Origin: Sellimonas sp963559135
GTDB lineage: Bacteria; Bacillota; Clostridia; Lachnospirales; Lachnospiraceae
Direction of reading: 5' to 3'
Length of the DNA stretch: 64,000 nt
NCBI GenBank assembly: GCA_963559135.1
Contig: CAUWJP010000008.1
Span: forward strand, 1 to 64,000
The notes under the pieces were generated by a model, which saw nothing but the letters and a program-made list of their open reading frames with translations, was not told where the DNA came from and searched no databases. The position numbers and the translations under genes were made by a program. This document shows positions 41,746 through 49,659 of this stretch, piece by piece; position 1 is the first letter of the stretch; every line of letters begins with the position of its first letter.

Positions 41746-42526
41746 GCTCTGCCACCTCCTTTCCAAACTGCTCATAAGCTGCGGCTACCTTGCCGCCTTT
41801 GTCATAGGCAAAAATGCTTTTCCCCTCTGCGGTGGCTTCCACGGCACGGATGGAATGGGGTATCTGGGTATCAAACACCTTGATTTTCTGTCCGTAGGCA
41901 CTTCTCACCGTGGCAGTGATTTCCTTGGAGATGTTCGTGCGGGGCATTACCATCGTCATAAGGATACCGTCAATCCGCAAAGGGGGATTGATTTGCCGTC
42001 TGACTTTCGACACGGAGCGAAGCAACAGCTCTAAGCCTTTGGCAGAAAGATAGTGGGGCTGCGTAGGGATAACCACGCTGTCAGCCGCCGCCAGTGCGTT
42101 AATAGTGAGCATACCAAGGCTCGGCATACAGTCTATTAAACAATAGTCGTAGTTTTTCTTGACCTCGTTCACGCAGGTTTTCAGCACACGTTCACGGCTT
42201 ATGGCGTTAATCAGCCTTACTTCCAAGCCCGACAGCTCAATATTGGACGGTAACAGGTCAACGCCCTCGCCGTGGTGCAGGATACTTTTCTGAACATCTA
42301 TGGGATTGTCCTCAATGATGTCCTGCATGATGGTGGAGAGCGTGACGGGTAAATCGTCTGGTCTGTTGTAGCCAAGGGACATAGTTAGATTTGCCTGTGC
42401 ATCAGCATCAATGAGCAGGACTTTCTTGCCCTGCTGTGCCAGACTTACGCCCAGATTGACCGCCGTGGTGGTCTTGCCCACGCCGCCTTTCTGGTTGGTT
42501 AAAGCAATCACTTTGCAATTTGACAT
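41699..42526 (-). CDS. parA: ParA-family partition ATPase
   Basis: A 275-residue Walker-type ATPase. The deviant Walker A is Lys-Gly-Gly-Val-Gly-Lys-Thr-Thr-Thr near residue 13, with Leu-Leu-Ile-Asp-Ala-Asp-Ala-Gln downstream. The start at 42526 follows GGAAGGAGG; the longer open frame reads hydrophobic nonsense. An inverted repeat lies just upstream (42553-42575). It overlaps parB by 47 bases. Confidence 0.95.
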   Translation of the reverse strand: MSNCKVIALTNQKGGVGKTTTAVNLGVSLAQQGKKVLLIDADAQANLTMSLGYNRPDDLPVTLSTIMQDIIEDNPIDVQKSILHHGEGVDLLPSNIELSGLEVRLINAISRERVLKTCVNEVKKNYDYCLIDCMPSLGMLTINALAAADSVVIPTQPHYLSAKGLELLLRSVSKVRRQINPPLRIDGILMTMVMPRTNISKEITATVRSAYGQKIKVFDTQIPHSIRAVEATAEGKSIFAYDKGGKVAAAYEQFGKEVAELGEKQRTKNRADRIR

Positions 42527-42552
42527 AGATGCGTCCTCCTTCCTTATAGATT

Positions 42553-42575
42553 TAGCCACTTTGTCAGGGTGGCTA
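42553..42575. promoter_or_regulatory. Inverted repeat upstream of parA
   Basis: TAGCCAC (42553-42559) and GTGGCTA (42569-42575) with a nine-base spacer, about 26 bases before the parA start. It could be an operator bound by ParA/ParB or a parS-like site. Confidence 0.5.
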
Positions 42576-42612
42576 TGTAACCGTACCAGAGAACGCAAAA
42601 GGATTAACAACG

Positions 42613-42656
42613 CAAAAAAGCCGCCTACTCTTAAAATCAATAAGAATAAGCGGCTT
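42613..42656 (-). terminator. Terminator upstream of parA
   Basis: On the minus strand AGCCGCTTATTCTTA pairs (with two G-U pairs) with TAAGAGTAGGCGGCT, followed by a U-run. It ends the transcript of the 59-residue gene. Confidence 0.8.
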
Positions 42657-42670
42657 CGTGGTAATCTGCC

Positions 42671-42850
42671 TTAGATATATTCAATTTTCATTCTCTTTGC
42701 GGGGGCGTTCATCACTCGGAAGATGAGTTCGTCCACGGGGTCGGTATATCTGCCCTGTCGGATAAGCTGATTTTTCAGCTCCACAAGGCTATGTAACAAT
42801 AAGCGTCTTTCTTTGCCGTCCAGATACAGGTGGGTTTTCTTTTCTCTCAT
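42671..42850 (-). CDS. Small conserved protein with DPVDEL motif (copy 2)
   Basis: A 59-residue basic protein. GGACGG lies before the ATG at 42850. It contains Tyr-Thr-Asp-Pro-Val-Asp-Glu-Leu-Ile-Phe and Ala-Pro-Ala-Lys-Arg-Met-Lys-Ile, matching the 65-residue protein at 20186-20383 (Thr-Asp-Pro-Val-Asp-Glu-Leu-Ile and Ala-Pro-Thr-Lys-Lys-Val-Arg). It is the element's last separate gene, between parA and the chimeric rumA end. Confidence 0.7.
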   Translation of the reverse strand: MREKKTHLYLDGKERRLLLHSLVELKNQLIRQGRYTDPVDELIFRVMNAPAKRMKIEYI

Positions 42851-42910
42851 ATACAGCACCGTCCTTTCCTGATGTCATTATATAAGGAAGCGGCAGGATG
42901 CTCAAATGTG

Positions 42911-42944
42911 AAAAAAGCGTACCACTATTTCTAATGATACGCTT
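42911..42944 (-). terminator. Element-borne terminator after the RumA tail
   Basis: On the minus strand AAGCGTATCA, loop, TGGTACGCTT (one G-U pair), then six T. It terminates the chimeric rumA now; in the excised circle it would terminate the recombinase gene. Confidence 0.85.
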
Positions 42945-42950
42945 CTCTCC

Positions 42951-44633
42951 TTAGATAACCTCAAAATGCTTCAGAGCATCTTTGATTGCTTCAACCTTTT
43001 CTGGCGTTGGATGTTTCCTCGGCTGTTTCAATTCCTCCACCGCATTAGGGGCATCGTACATCGGCAAGCCTAAATCCCGTTTTACCTCTGCGATGTATGC
43101 GGTATGTACCTTGAAACCGTATTTTGCTTCTATGTACTCCTTAATCATCTTGTAGGTAACACGCTCTTTCGGCTTATATGCGGCGGCTCTCTTGGCGATA
43201 TTATCAAGCGGCACTTTGCCTTCTCCCTCGCCAAACTCGACTTTTACATTGATTACGCTGTCAGGTTTTTTGTGGGAAAGCATTACAACCGTTTCCACAT
43301 GCACCGTTCCCGGAAATAAATCCACACAGCTTACCCGTTCCGGTACATATCCTTTTCCTGTCAACAGTTCCAGATCTCTAGCCAGACTAGTCGGTTTACA
43401 GGAGATATAGACGATTCTCTCTGCTCCAAATCCAATGATCTTTTCCAACGCTTTCGGGTGCACGCCGTCACGTGGCGGATCAAGGATAACCAAATCCGGC
43501 ACTTCTTTCAGCTCATCAACTACTTTGAGTACATCGCCCGCCCAGAAGCTGCAATTATCCAGTTCGTTCAATGCCGCGTTTTCTCTTGCTGCCTCAACTG
43601 CTTCCTCTATGATCTCGACTCCGACTACTTTTTTTGCTACCGGTGCCGCAATCTGGGCAATGGTGCCTGTTCCGCTATACAGGTCAAAAACAACTTTATC
43701 CTTCGTGTCTCCGATATATTCCCGTGCAGTCTCATACAGCACCTCAGCCCCCAGAGAATTTGTCTGAAAGAAGGAAAATGGTGTAATCTTGAATTTTAGT
43801 CCCAGAAGTTCTTCGTAAAAGTAGTTCTGTCCGTACAGAATTTCTGTTCCTTCATCTTTCACTGCGTCAGCCAGACTGGCGTTTCTTGTATGCAGAATTC
43901 CCGCAAAGGTTCCTTTGAGCGGTAATGCCAGCAGAGCTTCCTTCCATCCACGCAACAGGGATTCTTCTCCGGTATAGGCGGATGTTGTAATCAGATCCGC
44001 CAGAATCTCTTCAGTTTTTACTGCCTTTCTTACAAGCAGATGTCGGAGATATCCATCATGGCGCATTCGGTGATAGAACGGCACTTTTTGCTGTTCAAAA
44101 TACTCTCTGGTGCATTCAAGAATCATCCGGAAATCCTCATCCACGATCCGGCACTCAGAAACAGTCACAATATCGTGAAAACTTCCCCTCTTATGCATGC
44201 CAAGAGCCAGCGGTCCATCCTTATATTCATCACCGAATGTAAATTCCATCTTGTTCCGGTACGCTTCCCGCACCGGACTTTCCTTGATTCCTTCAAATAC
44301 TCCTTGCGGAATCTGGTCTTTCAAAAGTTCCCATACCTGGGATTCTTTGAGCTCCAGCTGCTTTTCGTACGGAAGGCTCTGGTAGGAGCATCCTCCACAC
44401 TGCCCGAAATACGGACACGGCGATGGAATCTCGTCCACAGATGTCTCAAGGACTTCCAGTAGCCTCCCTTCGGCTTTTCCTTTTCTCACTTTGTTAACTG
44501 CCACTTTTACTTTTTGTCCCGGAATCACATGCTTCACGACGATATCCTGCTCTTCGCCTTCCACTTTCACAATTCCTTTGTTTGGAAATTTGATGCAGCA
44601 GACAGTTCCTTCATATATGGTTCCTTTTTTCAT
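42951..44633 (-). CDS. rumA: RumA 23S rRNA m5U methyltransferase with element-encoded tail
   Basis: A 560-residue SAM-dependent RNA methyltransferase of the RumA/RlmD (RlmCD) family, which methylates uridine in 23S rRNA. It has an N-terminal TRAM domain, an iron-sulfur Cys set (Cys-Pro-Tyr-Phe-Gly-Gln-Cys-Gly-Gly-Cys), SAM motif Phe-Asp-Leu-Tyr-Ser-Gly-Thr-Gly, and catalytic Cys in Tyr-Ile-Ser-Cys-Lys-Pro. The start at 44633 follows GGAGAG. Residues up to about Thr448 are host; the last ~112 come from the integrated element. This tail has a helix-rich core (Val-Thr-Tyr-Lys-Met-Ile-Lys-Glu-Tyr-Ile-Glu-Ala-Lys-Tyr-Gly-Phe) and is absent from typical RumA. The enzyme core is complete, so activity is probably kept. 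Confidence 0.93.
   Translation of the reverse strand: MKKGTIYEGTVCCIKFPNKGIVKVEGEEQDIVVKHVIPGQKVKVAVNKVRKGKAEGRLLEVLETSVDEIPSPCPYFGQCGGCSYQSLPYEKQLELKESQVWELLKDQIPQGVFEGIKESPVREAYRNKMEFTFGDEYKDGPLALGMHKRGSFHDIVTVSECRIVDEDFRMILECTREYFEQQKVPFYHRMRHDGYLRHLLVRKAVKTEEILADLITTSAYTGEESLLRGWKEALLALPLKGTFAGILHTRNASLADAVKDEGTEILYGQNYFYEELLGLKFKITPFSFFQTNSLGAEVLYETAREYIGDTKDKVVFDLYSGTGTIAQIAAPVAKKVVGVEIIEEAVEAARENAALNELDNCSFWAGDVLKVVDELKEVPDLVILDPPRDGVHPKALEKIIGFGAERIVYISCKPTSLARDLELLTGKGYVPERVSCVDLFPGTVHVETVVMLSHKKPDSVINVKVEFGEGEGKVPLDNIAKRAAAYKPKERVTYKMIKEYIEAKYGFKVHTAYIAEVKRDLGLPMYDAPNAVEELKQPRKHPTPEKVEAIKDALKHFEVI
43288..43295. other. Right attachment site (attR) core
   Basis: Plus strand reads ACCGTTTC. 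On the minus strand it encodes Glu-Thr-Val of the conserved RumA motif His-Val-Glu-Thr-Val. It shares ACCGT, in the same reading frame, with the left core at 48-52. Confidence 0.75.
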
Positions 44634-44718
44634 GATTCTTCTCTCTCCTGTATTGATTCTCAAAAAAATAAGGCAGGAAGTTGATTTCCTACCCTATCTT
44701 CTCTTGCTTTCCCAAGTT

Positions 44719-44967
44719 TTACTCTACTTCATCTTCATCATCGAAGAAGTCGTCGTCGAAATCGTCATCGAAATCTTCTTCAAAGTCTTCCAGATAATCT
44801 GGTGTAAAGAATGAGTATACTGCATAAGCAATCGCTGCTACCGCTGCTACCGCTCCAATAATAGCCAGTATCCAAACAATCACCTTTTTCGTATTATCTT
44901 CATCTTTTTTCTGTAATAATTCGCTTAATTTGGAAGCTGCCATAATTTCTTCAAACTTTCCGCTCAT
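44719..44967 (-). CDS. Small membrane protein with acidic tail
   Basis: An 82-residue protein starting at 44967 after AAAGGAG. One membrane span (residues ~30-55, Val-Trp-Ile-Leu-Ala-Ile-Ile-Gly-Ala-Val) is followed by an extremely acidic C-terminus made of repeated Glu-Asp-Phe-Asp-Asp-Asp units. It looks like a DUF4366-type protein common in Lachnospiraceae. It lies between pcrA and rumA on the same strand. Function is unknown. Confidence 0.65.
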   Translation of the reverse strand: MSGKFEEIMAASKLSELLQKKDEDNTKKVIVWILAIIGAVAAVAAIAYAVYSFFTPDYLEDFEEDFDDDFDDDFFDDEDEVE

Positions 44968-45124
44968 GCTCCCTCTCCTTTCTGATGTCGCCATCTCAAC
45001 GCTTGTTCTTTTTGGTAATTATACCACTATCATAGACAGAATGCCATCCTTTTATGTGAACTTTTCCTGATTTTGTCATTTTGAGGTTACAATTCACCCT
45101 CACCTTTTTGTACTTCTGTCTTCT

Positions 45125-47371
45125 TTACTTTTCCTCAACCTTCTTGAGTCTCGCGAATGCCGCAAACATTTTTTTCACTCCAACCGTGTCGAACTCTACC
45201 GTTACTTCGTAGTCTCTGCCGCCTTCTGTAATCGCTGTCACAAGTCCTTCACCGAACTTCATATGACGGACACGGTCTCCCACATCATAGCCTGGCCCTT
45301 CGCCGGAAGCCACTTTAAACTGCTGTACTGGCTTTTTAATACCGAATGCCTGAGAATGGAAAGCTGCTTTTGCCTTGGCATAGGTCTGGTTTCTTGCAAT
45401 CTCCATCTGCGGTTTTTCCTTGTGCAGTTCTTGGTGTCCAGCCAAGAGTTCTTCCGGAATCTCTCGTAAAAACCGGGATGATTTGTTGTACTGGGTCTCG
45501 CCCCGTACCATCCTTCTTCTTGCACAGGTCAACGTCAGCTCTTTCATGGCTCTTGTAATGCCGACATAACAGAGACGTCTCTCCTCTTCCAGTTCCATCG
45601 GATCATCTGCTGTAATGGTCATATAGCTTGGAAAAAGCCCATCCTCCATGCCTGCCAGAAAGACATACGGGAATTCTAGTCCTTTTGCGCTGTGGAGAGT
45701 CATCAGAACAACATAATCGCTCTCCTCATCCAGATTATCGATGTCAGCCACCAGTGCCACTTCTTCCAGAAATCCGGACAGCGTCGGCTGTTCTCCGGTC
45801 TGCTCGCAGGATTCCTCGTAGGAGGCCACCTTACTTTTTAATTCTTCTACGTTTTCGATCCGACTTTCAGCATCTTCCATATCAATCTCTTCGAGATAAC
45901 TTTCATAATCCAGTGTCTCGATAATATCATTTAACAGGGCAAGCGGTGTCATCCGTCCTGCTTTCTCTTTGAAATACTCAATCAGTGCAGTAAAAGATTC
46001 CAGACGTGAAACGGCTCGTCCGATATTCGGGATCAGATCCGCTGCCCGAAGGGCCTCATAAAATCCAATTTCTTTCTGGATAGCGTATTCCTGCACCCGG
46101 TTGATGGAAGTCAACCCGATTCCCCGTTTTGGCACATTAATAATTCTACGTACCGCCAGATCATCCCGACCATTTTCGATGGTACGAAGATATGCAAGCA
46201 GATCCTTAATTTCCCGTCTTGCATAGAAGTTGACGCCTCCGATCACCTTATATGGAATGTTGGTAGAGACAAAGCGTTCTTCAAACATACGGGACTGTGC
46301 GTTGGTCCGGTACAAAACGGCACATTCATTATAGGCAGCGCCTTCTTCTTTTACTTTCTTCTGAATGGCTCCCGCAATATAATCCGCTTCATCGTAAGCA
46401 TTGTCAAACTGACGGCAGACCAACTTCTCTCCTTTCGGATTCTCGGTCCAAAGTGTCTTATCCTTCCGACCATGATTGTTACGGATCACGGCATTTGCTG
46501 CATTCAGGATGGTGGACGTGGAACGGTAATTCTGCTCCAGCTTGATTACTACTGCATCCGGGAACTCTTCTTCAAAGTTAAGGATGTTTTTGATATTAGC
46601 TCCCCGGAACTTGTAGATAGACTGGTCGTCATCCCCTACCACACACAGATTCCGATATTTGGATGACAGAATCTGGATCAGGCGGAACTGCACTGTGTTC
46701 GTATCCTGATACTCATCCACCATAATATAACGGAATCGCTCCTGATAATACTCCAATACATCCGCTTGCGTCTGGAACAGCTGCACTGTTTTCACGAGCA
46801 GATCGTCAAAGTCCAGTGCATTATTGGCACGGAGCTGCTTTTCATATTCCGCATAGACTTCGGCAATCTTCTTTCTGGAAAAATCACCCTCTGCCTCAAG
46901 ACGGTACTCTTCAGGGCCGATCATCTCATTCTTTGCGGAAGAAATCGCTGATAAAAGTGCCCGCTCTTTGTACATCTTTGTATCGATCTGAAGATAACGG
47001 CATACTTCCTTCATCAGCGACTTCTGATCATCCGTATCGTAAATCGTAAAATTCGTATCGTATCCGAGCCGGTCAATAAATCGTCTCAAAATGCGCACAC
47101 AGGCAGAATGAAACGTGCTGACCCAGATGCTCTCAGATCCAAATCCTACCAACTGATCCACGCGTTCCCGCATTTCTCCTGCGGCTTTATTGGTAAATGT
47201 AATGGCGAGAATATTCCACGGGTTCACCCCTTTTTCCTCGATCAGATAGGCAATCCGGTGTGTCAGCACTCTCGTCTTTCCTGATCCGGCTCCCGCCAGA
47301 ATCAGAACCGGTCCTTCAGTCTGATAGACCGCTTCTTTCTGCATATCATTCAATGAATCATAAATACTCAT
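45125..47371 (-). CDS. pcrA: ATP-dependent DNA helicase PcrA
   Basis: A 748-residue SF1A helicase acting in repair and replication restart. Motif I is Ala-Gly-Ala-Gly-Ser-Gly-Lys-Thr-Arg near residue 30, motif II is Val-Asp-Glu-Tyr-Gln-Asp-Thr-Asn near 220, and Gly-Asp-Asp-Asp-Gln-Ser-Ile-Tyr is motif III. The C-terminal Tudor-like end that contacts RNA polymerase is present (Gly-Asp-Arg-Val-Arg-His-Met-Lys-Phe-Gly-Glu-Gly). GGGAG precedes the ATG. It is divergent from the DUF1836 gene. Confidence 0.96.
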   Translation of the reverse strand: MSIYDSLNDMQKEAVYQTEGPVLILAGAGSGKTRVLTHRIAYLIEEKGVNPWNILAITFTNKAAGEMRERVDQLVGFGSESIWVSTFHSACVRILRRFIDRLGYDTNFTIYDTDDQKSLMKEVCRYLQIDTKMYKERALLSAISSAKNEMIGPEEYRLEAEGDFSRKKIAEVYAEYEKQLRANNALDFDDLLVKTVQLFQTQADVLEYYQERFRYIMVDEYQDTNTVQFRLIQILSSKYRNLCVVGDDDQSIYKFRGANIKNILNFEEEFPDAVVIKLEQNYRSTSTILNAANAVIRNNHGRKDKTLWTENPKGEKLVCRQFDNAYDEADYIAGAIQKKVKEEGAAYNECAVLYRTNAQSRMFEERFVSTNIPYKVIGGVNFYARREIKDLLAYLRTIENGRDDLAVRRIINVPKRGIGLTSINRVQEYAIQKEIGFYEALRAADLIPNIGRAVSRLESFTALIEYFKEKAGRMTPLALLNDIIETLDYESYLEEIDMEDAESRIENVEELKSKVASYEESCEQTGEQPTLSGFLEEVALVADIDNLDEESDYVVLMTLHSAKGLEFPYVFLAGMEDGLFPSYMTITADDPMELEEERRLCYVGITRAMKELTLTCARRRMVRGETQYNKSSRFLREIPEELLAGHQELHKEKPQMEIARNQTYAKAKAAFHSQAFGIKKPVQQFKVASGEGPGYDVGDRVRHMKFGEGLVTAITEGGRDYEVTVEFDTVGVKKMFAAFARLKKVEEK

Positions 47372-47478
47372 TTTCTTTGTACTCCCATCTCTGTTCGTAG
47401 TTTAATCAGTATACCATACATCTGTTCGATATTTCAAGATATTGGGAGATTCTTCTGATCCTACTTTTCACAAAAAAC

Positions 47479-47507
47479 TTGCCATCTAGTTTTTAAAACT
47501 ATATAAT
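47479..47507 (+). promoter_or_regulatory. Sigma-A promoter of the DUF1836 gene
   Basis: TTGCCA (47479-47484), 17-base spacer, TATAAT (47502-47507), 37 bases before the proposed start. Confidence 0.8.
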
Positions 47508-47544
47508 GTACATATGAAGTTTTGACATGAGGGGTTTTGACGTT

Positions 47545-48147
47545 ATGACGATTGATACAAATAATTTATTAAACAGCATTTTAGAGAGCCTTTCCAGAAT
47601 CGATTATATCCATCCGGGTGAAATTCCGAATATTGATTTATATATGGACCAGGTTACGACATTTATGGATACACAGCTAAGTTCCACAAAACGGTACGAA
47701 CAGGACAAGATTCTTACAAAAACAATGATTAATAATTATGCCAAGAATCATCTCCTTCCGCCTCCGGTGAAGAAGAAATATTCAAAAGAGCACCTTCTTG
47801 TCCTGATTTTTATCTATTATTTTAAGAATCTGCTCTCGATCCACGATATTGAACTGCTCTTGAAGCCTCTGACTGAGAAGTATTTCCAGAAGACAGACGA
47901 TTTCGACCTGTCTGCAGTATACAAAGAGGTTTGCCATCTGGAAAAGAGCCGGATCACTTCGGTCCAGGAGGATATTAAAAATCTCTGGGATGAATCTTCC
48001 CATACTTATCAGGATGCACCGAAGGAGGATCAGGAATATCTTCAGCTGTTTGCATTTATCTGCTCGCTGAGCTTTGATGTCTACATCAAAAAGACAATCA
48101 TAGAAAAACTGATTGATTCTTTCTCCAATGAGGGAACGGATAAATAA
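47545..48147 (+). CDS. DUF1836-family protein
   Basis: A 200-residue protein of the DUF1836 family, which has a MerR-like helix-turn-helix (here Lys-Thr-Met-Ile-Asn-Asn-Tyr-Ala-Lys-Asn-His-Leu-Leu-Pro-Pro-Pro). The remainder is helical. Members are common in Clostridia and are presumed regulators; the target is unknown. GAGGGG lies before the ATG at 47545. Strong own promoter upstream and a bidirectional terminator downstream. Confidence 0.85.
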   Translation: MTIDTNNLLNSILESLSRIDYIHPGEIPNIDLYMDQVTTFMDTQLSSTKRYEQDKILTKTMINNYAKNHLLPPPVKKKYSKEHLLVLIFIYYFKNLLSIHDIELLLKPLTEKYFQKTDDFDLSAVYKEVCHLEKSRITSVQEDIKNLWDESSHTYQDAPKEDQEYLQLFAFICSLSFDVYIKKTIIEKLIDSFSNEGTDK

Positions 48148-48153
48148 AAGAAC

Positions 48154-48190
48154 AAGACGCTGAGGCCATCAATGAGGCTTTCAGCGTCTT
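48154..48190. terminator. Bidirectional terminator
   Basis: AAGACGCTGA (48154-48163) and TCAGCGTCTT (48181-48190) form a perfect 10-bp stem between the convergent DUF1836 and yerC genes. Confidence 0.8.
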
Positions 48191-48195
48191 TATGA

Positions 48196-48489
48196 TTACT
48201 CTTTGTTTTCAATTCTATCAAATACCATATCGTACCCGTCGTTACCGTAATTCAGAGAACGGTTTACACGGCTGATTGTCGCAGTTGATGCTCCGGTCTT
48301 CTCTGCAATCTCCAGATACGTCTTCTGCTCACGCAGCATTTTTGCCACCTCAAATCTCTGGGATAAAGACAAGAGTTCATTAATGGTACAGATGTCTTCA
48401 AAGAAAATATAACATTCTTCCTTATTCTTCAGGCTGAGAATCCCTTCAAACAGATTGTCCACAGCCTCTGTCTTAATTTTCCTACTCAT
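48196..48489 (-). CDS. YerC/YecD-type TrpR-like regulator
   Basis: A 97-residue TrpR-superfamily protein. The helix-turn-helix reads Thr-Tyr-Leu-Glu-Ile-Ala-Glu-Lys-Thr-Gly-Ala-Ser-Thr-Ala-Thr-Ile-Ser-Arg-Val-Asn. Members lie next to pcrA in many Firmicutes, as is roughly the case here, and are presumed transcriptional regulators. ATGGAGGG precedes the start. Confidence 0.88.
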   Translation of the reverse strand: MSRKIKTEAVDNLFEGILSLKNKEECYIFFEDICTINELLSLSQRFEVAKMLREQKTYLEIAEKTGASTATISRVNRSLNYGNDGYDMVFDRIENKE

Positions 48490-48576
48490 ATCTACCCTCC
48501 ATATCTTGTTCGTCGGGCAATGTTTCTGCCGAGTACTATTTTAACACACTAAACTCATAAAGTCCAGCAGTTGTTA

Positions 48577-49293
48577 TTATTTCCGTTTTATAAGACTGTA
48601 AAATTTTTCATAAGACGTTGTAGCGATCAAGTCTTCCGGGAAATCTGTCTCCTGAAGAATTTTTTCGATACAGCCAAACTCTCCGGCATCTACGTCGATA
48701 TGTGCATCACTGCCTGTTGTAATATAAACGCCCTCTTTTTTACAGAGTTCCAGAATTTCTTTTGCGTTGTCCTCGGTATTCACGCGAAATCCACCCGGAC
48801 GCAGAGAAGAATTATTCATCTCCAAAAGCGTATTCGTCTCCTTCGCTCCTCTGACCAGTTTTTCGTAGTCAATCGGAAAACGGCCGTCATCCGGATGTCC
48901 GATAATATGAATATACGGATTTTTCATCACATTGAGGTATGCTTGTGTATTCAGTTCTTTGGTGCGGCTATCCCCATAGCACGGCCCGTGGATGCTCGCA
49001 ATGGCAAGATCCATCGACTTTAAGACACCTGTCGGAAGATCTACCGTGCCGTACTCGTCCATGATATTCAATTCCACTCCCATCAGAATATGGAGCCCGT
49101 CTGCTTCTCTTGGTACAACTGCATAATTCTGGAAATAAAATTCATGGCACGCTCCAGGCATTTCTGGTGCGTGCTCGGTCAAAGCGATTGCCTCCAGGCC
49201 TCTGTTTTTCGCAGCCTGAATCATCTCCATTCTCGTGCTGTAGGCATGCCCACTTACTACAGTATGAGAATGGGAATCTACTAAAATTTTCAA
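48577..49293 (-). CDS. PHP-domain phosphoesterase (YcdX type)
   Basis: A 238-residue metal-dependent phosphatase. Metal ligands are visible in Asp-Ser-His-Ser-His-Thr at the N-terminus, Ala-Leu-Thr-Glu-His-Ala near residue 40, Ile-Ile-Gly-His-Pro-Asp-Asp-Gly and Thr-Gly-Ser-Asp-Ala-His near residue 190. The physiological substrate is not fixed for the family. It is monocistronic or co-transcribed with yerC. Confidence 0.88.
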   Translation of the reverse strand: MKILVDSHSHTVVSGHAYSTRMEMIQAAKNRGLEAIALTEHAPEMPGACHEFYFQNYAVVPREADGLHILMGVELNIMDEYGTVDLPTGVLKSMDLAIASIHGPCYGDSRTKELNTQAYLNVMKNPYIHIIGHPDDGRFPIDYEKLVRGAKETNTLLEMNNSSLRPGGFRVNTEDNAKEILELCKKEGVYITTGSDAHIDVDAGEFGCIEKILQETDFPEDLIATTSYEKFYSLIKRK

Positions 49294-49411
49294 AAAGATC
49301 CCTTCTTTCCTATCTTTCCTGCTTTTGATTCAGTTTAACATATTTTCCCATCAAGGACAATGATACATACTTCTTTCATTCTTGTTCATACTTTTAATTG
49401 AGGTGATTCAA

Positions 49412-49612
49412 ATGAAAAAACATTCTGTTGCAAAGAAAAATAAGCAGATGTCCGATTCCTATGATTATCTGGCCAATTCTGCTTCCGCAAACGACTGCAC
49501 CGGCCTGATTCCATCGGCCCCGCAGTCCGAGTCAGAACTGAAGTCCTACGAGGAAGTCTATGCCTATACTGCTCCAAAAATCAAATCCAAAAAGAACTCT
49601 GATCCTTCCTGA
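49412..49612 (+). CDS. Small hypothetical protein
   Basis: A 66-residue basic and Ser-rich protein with no membrane span. TTGAGGTGA lies before the ATG at 49412. It contains Asp-Tyr-Leu-Ala-Asn-Ser-Ala-Ser-Ala-Asn-Asp-Cys-Thr-Gly-Leu-Ile-Pro, a pattern I associate with small Clostridial proteins of unknown role. It is alone on the plus strand, ending at a shared terminator. Confidence 0.6.
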   Translation: MKKHSVAKKNKQMSDSYDYLANSASANDCTGLIPSAPQSESELKSYEEVYAYTAPKIKSKKNSDPS

Positions 49613-49614
49613 AA

Positions 49615-49657
49615 AAAGGTGCCCGCCTACGGCAAGTTTCCGCAGACGGGCACCTTC
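49615..49657. terminator. Terminator shared by convergent genes
   Basis: AAGGTGCCCG (49617-49626) and CGGGCACCTT (49647-49656) form a stem. A U-run follows in the minus direction, so it mainly serves the DUF1848 gene. Confidence 0.8.
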
Positions 49658-49659
49658 TA

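Larger units (their letters stand above)
48..43292. mobile_element. Integrative conjugative element inserted in rumA
   Basis: A complete Tn1549/CTn-type conjugative element of about 43.2 kb. It carries a large serine recombinase at its left end, a relaxase with MobC and a probable oriT, VirD4, VirB4, TrbL/VirB6, PrgI and Maff2 channel proteins, a peptidoglycan hydrolase, a sortase with a surface adhesin, and ParA/ParB. Boundaries were set by comparing the 3' end of the recombinase gene with rumA: both read Val-Glu-Thr-Val through the same ACCGT core in the same frame. DNA left of the core is taken as the displaced rumA 3' end and DNA right of 43292 as rumA proper. I recognise no replication initiator. 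The exact crossover dinucleotide within the core is unknown. Confidence 0.9.
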
